Origin: Flavobacteriia bacterium
Lineage (GTDB): Bacteria > Bacteroidota > Bacteroidia > Flavobacteriales_D > Crocinitomicaceae
DNA: 64,000 nt
Assembly: GCA_026391005.1 (NCBI GenBank)
Contig: JAPLEV010000013.1
Coordinates: 1 to 64,000 of the forward strand
Reading direction: 5' to 3'
Part shown: in pieces, positions 1 through 9,942 of the stretch
Numbering within the stretch: the first letter of the stretch is position 1
Layout of the letters: every line of letters begins with the position of its first letter
Program-made: the position numbers and the translations under genes
The notes under the pieces: model-generated
What the model saw: only the letters and a program-made list of their open reading frames with translations
Told to the model about the DNA's origin: nothing
Database searches by the model: none

Positions 1-74
1 TCAAGCGCAGCAGATTTACTTTTCTTCACCACCGCAGTTCTTCCTTTGCGAACTAATTGTTGTATAGTAGGCAT
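1..74 (-). CDS. rpsL: 30S ribosomal protein S12, N-terminal fragment (runs off the window edge)
   Basis: Reverse complement from 74 reads MPTIQQLVRKGRTAVVKKSKSAAL, the S12 N-terminus. Confidence 0.93.
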   Translation of the reverse strand, partial: MPTIQQLVRKGRTAVVKKSKSAAL

Positions 75-129
75 AAAATACTCTTAATTTGTAATAAATA
101 AAAACTCCTCAAACGCTCTTTGAGGGGTG

Positions 130-159
130 CAAAGATACCACTCTTTATTTAATATACAA
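130..159 (-). promoter_or_regulatory. Bacteroidota-type promoter for rpsL
   Basis: Minus strand reads TTG (159-157), 19 nt, TATCTTTG (137-130), matching the Bacteroidota -33/-7 consensus. Confidence 0.8.
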
Positions 160-250
160 CAAAACATTAAAAAAAAAAGTGCTTTATAATCAAAAAAACA
201 ATGAACCATTTAATTGTGAGCGATTTAGGAAATGAAAACTCCAAATAAAC

Positions 251-268
251 AACCCTATTGTTAGGGTT
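251..268 (-). terminator. Hairpin downstream of the VPS10/BNR gene
   Basis: AACCCTA-TTGT-TAGGGTT perfect 7-bp stem, followed on the minus strand by a T-rich tract. Confidence 0.5.
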
Positions 269-340
269 TTGGGCGGTTTTTAGGGGACTATAAACGAACT
301 TGAGAATTTAAAAATCTAAGAATAAAAATGAATCCCCTCT

Positions 341-3300
341 TTATTCCAACTTTAAGAATTCTTCGAAAGGAACTATAATAGGAAGGTTGATTGATTTTTT
401 TGTTAATTCTTTTTCAAAGGCCTTCAAATTGGTAGCTTTCATCTTTTCAAATTGTGCTTTAGCTTCCGCAAAACTATTTTTGAGCATGGTAATATTTTCA
501 AGCTGTGAAGATGTAGGCGCACCATAATATGAACCAATTGTGCTATATATTTGCCCTAGCTTTTCCCTAAGTTGCGGCTCCCCTGCTCCAACATAATTAT
601 CACCTTTAGTAACCACTAACTTATCTCGTAAAGCATCTAACGCTTTATCTAAATCATCAGCTACTTTATTCTTCCCAGGATTTTTTAATTTATAGTTTGC
701 TACGCAATCGTCCCAACGATCAATGACAAAAACAAAGTAAGCCAAGTCTTGTGTCATGTCAAATAAGTCATTCGTAACCGTTTGTTGTTCGATTCTTTCG
801 TTTAGTGTGAAAGTAGATGCAGGATCGTAAAGCACCACTATTTCTTTCGTAAAGACTTCGGCGCCTTTTGTTATTTTAACGGTGTATTTTCCAGCTTTGA
901 CGTTTGGTGCAAATCCAGCAGCAAATGCTAGCGTTTTTCCTTTCGCCACTTTTGGTGCTTGCCGGTTAAAATACCATTCTACCGTATTTATGCCTTTTTG
1001 CTTACCCGCCTGGCAAGTGGCGATCAATTTGCCTTCACTATCCAAAATCTCCATCGTCATTTTCCCAAAAGTATGGCGTTTCGAAAGGAAGTATTTTATT
1101 TGAGCGGCATCACTTGGGTTTTGCCCAACAAACTCTACTTCACTGCTTGTCCCTCCAAAAGAACTTTTTTCACTCATAACAAAAGGTTTTGAATCAAAAA
1201 AGTGAAGCGTTTTAGTCAATATTTCCGGCGTCACAGCTCGTAAGGGCGAAATGTCATCCAAAATAATTATTCCACGGCCATGCGTTGCAACGACTAAGTC
1301 ATTTTTCTTAGGATGCATTTCCATGCAATGGATGGCAACACTTGGAAAATTATTTTCAAACTTAGACCAAGATGCACCTCCATCCAAGGTAATAAACAAG
1401 CCTAATTCCGTTCCTAAAAACAATAAATTAGGGTTTTTCAGGTCTTCTTGAATGCTACGCGCAAAAACAGGGATGTCTTTCGTGATGATTGACATCCATG
1501 TCTGTCCAAAATCAGTTGTTTTGTATACATAAGGCAAATAATCTCCATTCGTATATCCTGTGAATACCGCATACGCTATTGCTTCATTAAAAACACTTGC
1601 TTCAATGTGATAACACCAGGTATTTAATGGTAATCCTTTGAGATTTGATGTTACATTTGCCCAAGATTTACCACCGTCTTTTGTCACTTGTATATTCCCA
1701 TCATCGGTTCCAGCCCAAATCACTTTTTCACTTAAAGGAGATTCAGCTATAGTAAAAATGGTACAATGATTTTCCGCACCTGAATTATCGGCCGATAAAC
1801 CACCTGACTCTACTTGATTTTGTTTCAACTTATCATTGGTAGATAAATCGGGAGAAATCTTTGTCCAAGTATTTCCCATATCGTTTGAAACATGCACAAA
1901 TTGACTTCCAGCAAACAAGCGATCTGGGTTATGGGGACTTGTTGTTATAGGCGTATTCCAATTAAATCGAAGCTTTGGATCACCGCTAACGGCGTATGGC
2001 TTTACTACCCGAAGTTGTTTTTCTTTGGTATCAAAACGCCAAATAGCTTCCGCACCTTGCATTTCTGAGTAAACAATATGCGGTTTTGTAGGATGAGGAT
2101 ACACCCTAAACCCATCGCCCTGTCCTACCAATTCCCAATCCCGTGCTTCAATACCACCAGGACTTGCCGATGGACCGTACCACGAATTATTATCCTGCAA
2201 ACCACCATAGACATTATACGGTTCTTGATTATCCACGCTTACATGATAAAATTGACTTAGCGGTAAGTTTTCAATACGTTCCATGGTAGTTCCACCATTC
2301 AAACTGCGATAAAGCCCACCATCGGTTGCAACAAATACTTTATCAGAATTCGAAGGGTCAAACGAAATGTCATGAATATCTGAATGCATGGCCCCTAGAC
2401 TTTTAAAGGTACTACCACCATCGCGGCTTATCGAACCGAAAAGACCTGCTTTCACAATAATATCAGGATTTTTCGGGTCAATGGTAATCCTTGAAAAATA
2501 AAAAGGACGAACCGTCAAACCAAAATCACCATTTAAGAATTTCCATGTTGCTCCGCCATCATTGGAGCGATACAACCCTTTCTCTTCCGCTTTTTCACAT
2601 TCCACCACAGCATATACAATAGACGGATTGGACGGAGCAATACTCACCGCTATCCTTCCTAACTTCCCTGTTGGAAAACCTGTGTGAATTTTATTCCAAG
2701 TAAGACCTCCATCGGCGCTTTTGTATAGGGCACTATTCAATCCTCCAGAACTAAACGAATAAGCCGATCTTCTAAATTCCCAAAAAGATGCATAAAGAAC
2801 CGACGGATTTGATGGGTCAATTATTAATTCGGAACAGCCCGTTCTTTCATTAATATAAAAAATCTTGTTCCACGTTTTTCCACCATCCGTTGTTTTGAAA
2901 ACACCTCGTTCTTGATTGTCACCCCAAAGTTCCCCTAGCACACCAACATAAATTGTGTTTGGATTCTTAGGATCAATTTGAATAGACGAAATTCGGTCTG
3001 ATTTTTCAAGGCCCATTTTAGTCCAATTTTTCCCTCCATCAATTGTTTTATAAATCCCATCACCTATAGAAACACTGTTTCTTGTCCAAACCTCACCTGT
3101 ACCCACCCAAACCGTATTATCAGGGTCAGAAGGGTCAATTGACACGACACCAATCGACTGGCAATATTTATCAAAAATGGGATTAAACTTTACACCACCA
3201 TCATTTGACTTCCAAACACCACCGCCAGCTGCTCCGATATAAACGATATTCGAGTTGGTGGGGTGATTTTCAATATCAGAAACGCGACCACTCATAAGTG

Positions 3301-3424
3301 CCGGACCAATGTGTCTTGCCTTTACATCTCCAAAATAATCTGCTCCGTTTATTACAGTGTTTGTTTGTGCTAAAAAAGCAAAACTATAAAGCACAGAAAC
3401 ACCAACAAATAGTTGCTTTTTCAT
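341..3424 (-). CDS. VPS10/sortilin-like BNR-repeat (glycosyl hydrolase-type beta-propeller) secreted protein
   Basis: 1027 aa; signal peptide; many 'S.DGG.TW' BNR/Asp-box repeats. Confidence 0.85.
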   Translation of the reverse strand: MKKQLFVGVSVLYSFAFLAQTNTVINGADYFGDVKARHIGPALMSGRVSDIENHPTNSNIVYIGAAGGGVWKSNDGGVKFNPIFDKYCQSIGVVSIDPSDPDNTVWVGTGEVWTRNSVSIGDGIYKTIDGGKNWTKMGLEKSDRISSIQIDPKNPNTIYVGVLGELWGDNQERGVFKTTDGGKTWNKIFYINERTGCSELIIDPSNPSVLYASFWEFRRSAYSFSSGGLNSALYKSADGGLTWNKIHTGFPTGKLGRIAVSIAPSNPSIVYAVVECEKAEEKGLYRSNDGGATWKFLNGDFGLTVRPFYFSRITIDPKNPDIIVKAGLFGSISRDGGSTFKSLGAMHSDIHDISFDPSNSDKVFVATDGGLYRSLNGGTTMERIENLPLSQFYHVSVDNQEPYNVYGGLQDNNSWYGPSASPGGIEARDWELVGQGDGFRVYPHPTKPHIVYSEMQGAEAIWRFDTKEKQLRVVKPYAVSGDPKLRFNWNTPITTSPHNPDRLFAGSQFVHVSNDMGNTWTKISPDLSTNDKLKQNQVESGGLSADNSGAENHCTIFTIAESPLSEKVIWAGTDDGNIQVTKDGGKSWANVTSNLKGLPLNTWCYHIEASVFNEAIAYAVFTGYTNGDYLPYVYKTTDFGQTWMSIITKDIPVFARSIQEDLKNPNLLFLGTELGLFITLDGGASWSKFENNFPSVAIHCMEMHPKKNDLVVATHGRGIIILDDISPLRAVTPEILTKTLHFFDSKPFVMSEKSSFGGTSSEVEFVGQNPSDAAQIKYFLSKRHTFGKMTMEILDSEGKLIATCQAGKQKGINTVEWYFNRQAPKVAKGKTLAFAAGFAPNVKAGKYTVKITKGAEVFTKEIVVLYDPASTFTLNERIEQQTVTNDLFDMTQDLAYFVFVIDRWDDCVANYKLKNPGKNKVADDLDKALDALRDKLVVTKGDNYVGAGEPQLREKLGQIYSTIGSYYGAPTSSQLENITMLKNSFAEAKAQFEKMKATNLKAFEKELTKKSINLPIIVPFEEFLKLE

Positions 3425-3448
3425 GGTAATTAATTATTAAAATGCGAT

Positions 3449-4189
3449 TTAATTTTCAGGGAATGAAAATGTTTTTGCGTCAACTGTAGGACTGATCACC
3501 ACTTTTTCAAAAGTGATCGGTTGAGAAGGGCCATCTTTGATTCCTTGCGAAATAGAAAATGGATAGATTAAGCCACTAACTTCTTGGTAATCGCTGAATT
3601 TCGTTTGTCCTATTTTCCCTTTCATATCACCCGAATTTATTTCCGACTCCATCATAATGGGAACATTTGAATCTTTATCTATGTAATAATATTCAATGTT
3701 TGGAACTTCTTCTCCTTCAACGAGCTGCGTGTTTTTCTCTAATTTTAGCTTCCAACAAGCCGTTCCATCAATTTTATCTTCCCCTTCTAAACTCAACTTA
3801 TAACCCAACTTCTTATACGAAACTAAGGCATCTGGAAATTCCTTAGAAGAACGTTTTGTATTTTCAGTGTCATCAGCGGTGCTTTTTTCTGCTTTTTGGG
3901 TCATAAAGTTTGTACTCCAGCTAGTCACACCATCAAAGGCATTTTGAAAGATCTCTTGTCCTTGAATATTAATTTTTAGATACCCCCTTCCATCACTCAT
4001 TTTAACAATTTCTAGCGGGATTTTCATTCCACCACCATCCACATTCGCCGTCAACAGAATACCTGTTACAGCCTCCCATTTATTACCGCCAACAGTTTCG
4101 TAGTATTTTGCAACAATTTCATCCGCATTTTGAGCATTACTTACTAAAGATAAGCCAGTCAACACTATAAACAACAAAGTCTTTCTCAT
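3449..4189 (-). CDS. Outer membrane lipoprotein-sorting-protein-like (LolA-like fold) secreted protein
   Basis: ORF 3449..4210; better start at MRKTLLFIVLTG (4189) with signal peptide; pattern resembles LolA-like Bacteroidota proteins. Confidence 0.6.
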   Translation of the reverse strand: MRKTLLFIVLTGLSLVSNAQNADEIVAKYYETVGGNKWEAVTGILLTANVDGGGMKIPLEIVKMSDGRGYLKINIQGQEIFQNAFDGVTSWSTNFMTQKAEKSTADDTENTKRSSKEFPDALVSYKKLGYKLSLEGEDKIDGTACWKLKLEKNTQLVEGEEVPNIEYYYIDKDSNVPIMMESEINSGDMKGKIGQTKFSDYQEVSGLIYPFSISQGIKDGPSQPITFEKVVISPTVDAKTFSFPEN

Positions 4190-4325
4190 ATTTAAAAATT
4201 TTAAATACAAATATACTAGAAATTACAGTGAATGAATGTTTGATGGCTTAATAATTTTTTAGGAAAAGACGAGAAATTTTCTATTTAACTAAAAACCTGA
4301 ATGAAAGGTTGAAATGGAACAAAAA

Positions 4326-6083
4326 TCAATGAAACACATGAAAAAACCCAGTGAGTAGAAACCGTGATTTTTTAGTGTCATCGTAAATATACTTTTCACT
4401 TTGTGCTACCACAGTGTAAAAATAAACGCCATCCTCGATATTTTTTCCTGACACATCTTTACCACTCCAATCATTCAAATATTTTTCATTATCATAAATA
4501 ACATTTCCCCAACGGTTTAAAACGGTTAAGTGAACGGCGTCATAATCCTCGAGATTATTAATAAGAAAATAATCATTTGCGTCATCATCGTTAAACGTTA
4601 CTACATTCGGTGCTGACAAGGGGCATTGATTATATAATTTAATAGAGTCGTATAGAATGGATTTTCCGCAGGCGTCAGTTACTTCTACACTATACAGATT
4701 CAGGTTCGGCTGGAGGGTATTTCCATAAACTAAAATAGAATCTGAATTAGGAAAAACACCTGGTTCCCAATTGAAATTATATGGCGGCAAGCCCTGAGCA
4801 ACTTCACATAAAAGACTAGCATTTTCGCCTGTTAGGGCGCAAATATTGATAGAATCTAAGGCACTTAGACTTAAGGGTTGATAATCAATTAGATTTAAGG
4901 AAATTGATAAGGTATCAAATGTCCCATCGCAAGGATTTGGCACAATAACACTTAGGAAGACCGTTTCGGTTGTTTCAACCAAGGTATCTAATAAGGCTTC
5001 TATTCCGATGGTATCGGCAAATACCCCAGCGGGAATAACTAATGAATCGGTAATAAAAGGATAATCCACTCCATTGGTAGAGTTGCCGCTCAGAAGAATT
5101 TGAATAACTAAGTTTTCAGTGGTATCGGTCCTAGAAATAATAAATCCAGCGAATCCGCAATCTTCAACAAGTTGAGGGGGCCCAGTAATATCCACAGTAA
5201 TGGGCACTTCGATTTGACAAGCGACTACACGGAAAGCGAAGGTTCTAATCTTTGAATTAATTAAAATACCATTTCGGTATTCTTTGACCATTACGCCCGC
5301 TACAAAATTTCCAATTTGATTTGGTGTAAAAGCCATTTGACCGGTTTGGCTATTTATGGTAATTGTTGAACCCAATCCAAAGGGAACTAAACCCGAAAAA
5401 TTCGGATTCCATTGCACATCTGCATATGGCGGCGGGCTCTCTGGATTTGGAATTACATTAGCAAGGCTCCCCCCTTCTAGAGGCGAGACTAGCTCGTATA
5501 CTAAGGAATCGCCATCGGGGTCGTAGGCTGAATGGTCAAAATTTAAGGTGTTTTGAGAGCAAAGCACGAGTGGTGGATAATTGATAAACCTTGCGCCTTG
5601 GTTATAAATGTTAGTTAAGTCTGAACCTGGGATAAAAGTAGTGAGCGTGATTCCATTATCGCCAGGATTTATTATATTGTCAACATTATTGGCCCAACAG
5701 CACCTTTGATAAGAAACGTGATAACCACTGGGGTTAAAAGGAAGAGTAATCGTATCGATATATACCCCCTTTTCTACACAAATATTATTCGGTACAGTAA
5801 CGCAAGGGTCGTCATAAACCACGGGCAGGGGTTGGTTGCTATAGAGCGCAACATCAAATTCACCATAATATGAGCCATCTCCTAAAAACACAGTATAATA
5901 AAGAGGGTTGTCGTAGCTTGTGCCACTATTACAATCTCGATAAATTTCAATCGTTATTTTATATTGATTATTGCCTAGGGAATCGTAATAAATTTCCCCT
6001 CCGAGAATATGGGAGGCAAAAGATTGATTGCTAAAAAACAATGTTAGAAGGACAGAAAAAATTAAACTAACTCTTTTAATCAT
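4326..6083 (-). CDS. Gliding motility-associated C-terminal (CHU_C-like) domain protein, T9SS cargo candidate
   Basis: 585 aa; signal peptide; C-terminus 'NVVTFNDDDANDYFLINNLEDYDAVHLTVLNRWGNVIYDNEKYLNDWSGKDVSGKNIEDGVYFYTV'. Confidence 0.85.
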   Translation of the reverse strand: MIKRVSLIFSVLLTLFFSNQSFASHILGGEIYYDSLGNNQYKITIEIYRDCNSGTSYDNPLYYTVFLGDGSYYGEFDVALYSNQPLPVVYDDPCVTVPNNICVEKGVYIDTITLPFNPSGYHVSYQRCCWANNVDNIINPGDNGITLTTFIPGSDLTNIYNQGARFINYPPLVLCSQNTLNFDHSAYDPDGDSLVYELVSPLEGGSLANVIPNPESPPPYADVQWNPNFSGLVPFGLGSTITINSQTGQMAFTPNQIGNFVAGVMVKEYRNGILINSKIRTFAFRVVACQIEVPITVDITGPPQLVEDCGFAGFIISRTDTTENLVIQILLSGNSTNGVDYPFITDSLVIPAGVFADTIGIEALLDTLVETTETVFLSVIVPNPCDGTFDTLSISLNLIDYQPLSLSALDSINICALTGENASLLCEVAQGLPPYNFNWEPGVFPNSDSILVYGNTLQPNLNLYSVEVTDACGKSILYDSIKLYNQCPLSAPNVVTFNDDDANDYFLINNLEDYDAVHLTVLNRWGNVIYDNEKYLNDWSGKDVSGKNIEDGVYFYTVVAQSEKYIYDDTKKSRFLLTGFFHVFH

Positions 6084-6092
6084 TTAAGTAGA

Positions 6093-6215
6093 TTATTGTT
6101 GTGATACATTTAAATACCAATTGGCAGGATTCTCGAAATCGTCTTGCCAAACAATTGTTTGGGCCTGAGAGGTTAAAAACACGAAAAAAGAACAAAAAAG
6201 TAAAATATTTTTCAT
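6093..6215 (-). pseudogene. Truncated N-terminus of a secreted protein (40 aa)
   Basis: Minus strand reads MKNILLFCSFFVFLTSQAQTIVWQDDFENPANWYLNVSQQ*; signal peptide plus 'W.DDF...W' start motif like the T9SS proteins at 38277 and 40184, then a stop. Confidence 0.55.
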
Positions 6216-6410
6216 CGTTTTGAATTAAGATTGAATTCGAAGATAGACAAATACTCGAAGAAATGAAAATTAATTACAGCTAAATTTATTGCTAAACAAG
6301 CATTATAGCGCTAGAGTCTGCGATTTACTTCCTTGATGAGACGATCAGCATTAGTCAACGCTTCGGAAAGGTTTTTGGAAAAACTGCAATTGGCGTATTT
6401 TACGCTGCGA
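6216..6410 (-). pseudogene. Degenerate duplicate of the pdhB 3' end and downstream flank
   Basis: Minus-strand FSKNLSEALTNADRLIKEVNRRL* parallels PdhB FSPTLIEEALPNTERLIKAVKRTLQR*; nucleotide similarity continues past the stop (GTTTAGCAATAAATT / ATTTAGCAATAAATT). Confidence 0.7.
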
Positions 6411-6441
6411 TATTCATAATTAAAATTATTACCTTTATTAA

Positions 6442-6660
6442 ATGAATTCAGATAAGAAAATGAAAAGCCCAATTTTATCGCTCTTTCGAAGAAAAATTGA
6501 GGATAAAAATTTTGATCACGATGCAAAGTTAAATCGAGATTTAGATTCCTTTGGATTTAAGTTAATTAAAATCGTTGGGGGAGCGGCATTGATAATTGGC
6601 CTTGTTATTTTAGTTGCTTTTTGGATATGGGTGATTAGATGGTTGTATCAAGTTTGGTGA
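6442..6660 (+). CDS. Hypothetical small membrane protein (one C-terminal TM helix)
   Basis: 72 aa; charged N-terminal half then IVGGAALIIGLVILVAFWIWVIRWLYQVW. Confidence 0.45.
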   Translation: MNSDKKMKSPILSLFRRKIEDKNFDHDAKLNRDLDSFGFKLIKIVGGAALIIGLVILVAFWIWVIRWLYQVW

Positions 6661-6901
6661 TTTGATATTTCCCAATATGAATGTCCTATTTTTTTTGCAT
6701 TTGACTGGTAATGTAATTTCTCAATTATTGAATATTACTCAACGTTTTTAGGGGTTAAAGATAATAAATGTACTGAATCCAATTGTTTCTAAATTTCATC
6801 CTATTGAACGAAAATGATTCGTATTAAGAATCAGAAAACAGACAAAAACTAAACGTTATAAGAAATAATTAAAGCAATAATTTATTGCTAAATAAGTGTG
6901 T

Positions 6902-7879
6902 TTAGCGTTGAAGCGTTCGTTTTACTGCCTTAATGAGGCGCTCAGTATTAGGCAACGCTTCTTCAATTAGGGTTGGTGAAAATGCAAATGGCGTATCCGT
7001 TTGAGTCACACGTTCCACGGGAGCGTCGAGGTAATCAAATGCGTAACGTTGCAAATGGTAGGCAATTTCGGAGGAAATACTTGCCAAAGGCCAAGACTCT
7101 TCTAACACAACACAACGATTTGTTTTTTTAATTGAAGTAACAACCGTATCGTAATCTATTGGTCTTATTGTTCTTAAATCTATGACTTCGAGACTTATAT
7201 TTTCTTTAGAAAGTATTTCAGCAGCTTCATAAGCGACTTTAATTATTTTTCCAAAAGATACAACCGTAACATCTGTGCCCTTGCGTTTTATATCTGCTAC
7301 ACCAATTGGTATGATGTATTCACCTTCTGGAACTTCCCCTTTATCGCCATACATTTTTTCCGATTCTAAAAACACGACAGGGTCGTTATCTCGTATTGCA
7401 GCTTTGAGTAATCCTTTTGCATCTGCGGGGCATGAAGGCGTGATTACTTTTAATCCGGGAACATGCGCATAAAACGCTTCAAAACTTTGAGAATGCGTAG
7501 CTCCAAGTTGACCTGCAGGACCATTTCCCCCACGAAATACAATAGGGCAATTATATTGACCGCCTGACATTTGTAACATTTTAGCGGCTGAATTTATGAT
7601 TTGGTCCGCTGCAAGAATAGCAAAATTCCAAGTCATGAATTCTACTATTGGTCGGAGTCCATTCATTGAAGCACCAACAGCGATACCCGAAAATCCCAAT
7701 TCTGCTATTGGTGTGTCAATCACTCTTTTTGGTCCAAATTCATCGAGCATACCTTGGGAAACCTTGTATGCACCATTATATTCAGCGACCTCCTCCCCTA
7801 ATAGAAAAACGCGACTATCCATTCTCATCTCCTCGCACATTGCTTCCCTTAGCGCTTCTCTATATTGTAAAGTTTTCAT
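6902..7879 (-). CDS. pdhB: Pyruvate dehydrogenase E1 component subunit beta
   Basis: 325 aa; MKTLQYREALREAMCEEMRMDSRVFLLGEEVAEYNGAYKVSQGM, typical E1-beta. Confidence 0.93.
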   Translation of the reverse strand: MKTLQYREALREAMCEEMRMDSRVFLLGEEVAEYNGAYKVSQGMLDEFGPKRVIDTPIAELGFSGIAVGASMNGLRPIVEFMTWNFAILAADQIINSAAKMLQMSGGQYNCPIVFRGGNGPAGQLGATHSQSFEAFYAHVPGLKVITPSCPADAKGLLKAAIRDNDPVVFLESEKMYGDKGEVPEGEYIIPIGVADIKRKGTDVTVVSFGKIIKVAYEAAEILSKENISLEVIDLRTIRPIDYDTVVTSIKKTNRCVVLEESWPLASISSEIAYHLQRYAFDYLDAPVERVTQTDTPFAFSPTLIEEALPNTERLIKAVKRTLQR

Positions 7880-7939
7880 AATAATTAAAAATTAACGAAT
7901 GCAAATTTAACAACTTTAAATTGATTCTAATAATTTGGC

Positions 7940-9172
7940 TTAAGCGACCTTCAATTTACCTAATTTAGATTTTTCAAATTGCCCTTTAGCATAGGTAATG
8001 TCCACATGAAATACTTTTGTTTTAGTTGAGGGTAAATCATACATGGCATTCATTAAGATGGCCTCACATATAGCCCTAAGACCTCTTGCGCCAAGATTGA
8101 AAACCGCCGCTTTTTCTACGATTAAATCTAAAACATCTTTATCAAAAGTGAGTTTAATCCCATCTAACTCAAACAATCTAATAAATTGCTTAATTAAAGA
8201 GTTTTTGGGCTCTGTTAGTATTCTTCTGAGGGTTTCTTTACTTAATGGCTCTAGGTAAGACAAAACAGGAAAGCGGCCTATTAATTCCGGAATAAGTCCA
8301 AAGGTTCTCAGATCGGCAGGCGAGATGTTTTCTAATAAGGCGTCTGTATCATGATATCCTTGATCTTCCGTTGAGAAACCAATTGTTTGTCTATTCACGC
8401 GGTTGGCGATAATTTTTTCAATTCCATCGAAAGCTCCACCACAGATAAAAAGCACATTTTTAGTGTCAACTTGAATCATCTTTTGTTCTGGGTGCTTTCT
8501 TCCCCCTTGAGGAGGCACATTGATAACCGCCCCTTCTAACAATTTTAATAAGGCTTGCTGTACACCTTCGCCAGAAACATCCCTTGTAATTGATGGGTTA
8601 TCGCTTTTTCTTGCAATTTTATCAATTTCGTCAATAAAAACAATCCCTTTTTGAGCCAAATCAACATTATAATCTGCGGCTTGTAATAGACGAGACAGAA
8701 TACTTTCAACATCTTCTCCTACATAGCCCGCTTCTGTTAGTACAGTAGCATCTGCAATGCAAAAAGGAACATCTAGCATTTTAGCAATCGTTTTGGCCAA
8801 CAATGTCTTTCCGGTGCCTGTCCTACCTACTAAGACGACGTTCGATTTTTCAATCTCCACATCATCACTTTTCGATGGCTCGTTTAGTCGTTTGTAGTGA
8901 TTGTAAACTGCCACAGCCAGCACCTTTTTTGCTGCATCCTGGCCAATTATGTAGTCATCAAGTCCTCTTTTAATTTCAATAGGCTTTAGCACATTATTTT
9001 GAGACTTGGAGATGGGATTATTAGCGACTTTGATTTTTTCTTCCTCCTTTACAATATTTACGGCCTGCAAAGCACAACTGTCACATATATGACCCGACGC
9101 ACCTGCTATCAATAAATTTACACTACCGCGTTCCGCACCACAAAAAGAACAATTCGCATCATTTTTACCCAT
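7940..9172 (-). CDS. clpX: ATP-dependent Clp protease ATP-binding subunit ClpX
   Basis: Start [12 protein letters not shown] (9172) with zinc-binding domain; [15 protein letters not shown] Walker A; IGF loop. Confidence 0.95.
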   Translation of the reverse strand: MGKNDANCSFCGAERGSVNLLIAGASGHICDSCALQAVNIVKEEEKIKVANNPISKSQNNVLKPIEIKRGLDDYIIGQDAAKKVLAVAVYNHYKRLNEPSKSDDVEIEKSNVVLVGRTGTGKTLLAKTIAKMLDVPFCIADATVLTEAGYVGEDVESILSRLLQAADYNVDLAQKGIVFIDEIDKIARKSDNPSITRDVSGEGVQQALLKLLEGAVINVPPQGGRKHPEQKMIQVDTKNVLFICGGAFDGIEKIIANRVNRQTIGFSTEDQGYHDTDALLENISPADLRTFGLIPELIGRFPVLSYLEPLSKETLRRILTEPKNSLIKQFIRLFELDGIKLTFDKDVLDLIVEKAAVFNLGARGLRAICEAILMNAMYDLPSTKTKVFHVDITYAKGQFEKSKLGKLKVA

Positions 9173-9179
9173 TCTTTTT

Positions 9180-9848
9180 TTATTTAGGATTTCGAAGTAA
9201 TACTTCATCAACCATTCCGTATTCTTTAGCTTCTGAAGCGGTCATCCAATAGTCCCTATCTGAGTCAAGCGAAACCTTTTTGAAGGTTTGTTTAGAATGC
9301 AATGCTAAAATATCGTATAATTCTTTTTTCAATTTGAGAATCTCCCTGGTTGTGATCTCGATATCGGAAGCTTGACCTTGCGCACCACCTAAGGGCTGAT
9401 GAATCATTACACGTGAATGCTTAAGTGCACTTCTTTTTCCTTCAGCACCTGCGCATAATAAAACCGCACCCATTGATGCAGCAATTCCAGTACAAATTGT
9501 TGCCACATCAGGGCGAATATATTGCATTGTATCATAGATTCCCAATCCTGCATAAACTGATCCTCCTGGGGAATTCATGTATATCTGTATATCTTTTTTA
9601 GGGTCAACTGACTCTAAAAAAAGCAACTGAGCATTAATAATATTAGCAACTTGATCATTAATACCAGTACCCAAAAAAATGATTCTATCCATCATTAATC
9701 TGGAAAAAACATCCATTTGCGTCATATTCATTGGCCTTTCCTCAATAATGTAAGGCGTCATAGAAGATTCGATATAGTGATCTACACTAAGACTATTAAG
9801 TCCCATGTGCTTGGTTGCATACTTTCTAAATTCGTTATTATCAAACAT
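9180..9848 (-). CDS. clpP: ATP-dependent Clp protease proteolytic subunit
   Basis: 222 aa; [18 protein letters not shown] catalytic motifs. Confidence 0.95.
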   Translation of the reverse strand: MFDNNEFRKYATKHMGLNSLSVDHYIESSMTPYIIEERPMNMTQMDVFSRLMMDRIIFLGTGINDQVANIINAQLLFLESVDPKKDIQIYMNSPGGSVYAGLGIYDTMQYIRPDVATICTGIAASMGAVLLCAGAEGKRSALKHSRVMIHQPLGGAQGQASDIEITTREILKLKKELYDILALHSKQTFKKVSLDSDRDYWMTASEAKEYGMVDEVLLRNPK

Positions 9849-9942
9849 ATCATTAAATTTATATGAAATTCAAAAATAACCAATATCAACGATACGAATA
9901 TCACATTAGGCAGTAAATTTACCATTTTAGACAAAAAAAAGA

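Noticed and set aside
882-1451. Plus-strand ORFs (882..1103, 959..1192, 1251..1451) antisense to the VPS10 gene
   Set aside because: Shadow ORFs opposite a strongly coding repeat protein; no recognisable domains or start context.
6311-6526. 71-aa minus ORF as a real gene
   Set aside because: Its only meaningful part is the pdhB-tail relic; the upstream part shows no family similarity and overlaps the opposite-strand ORF 6442..6660.
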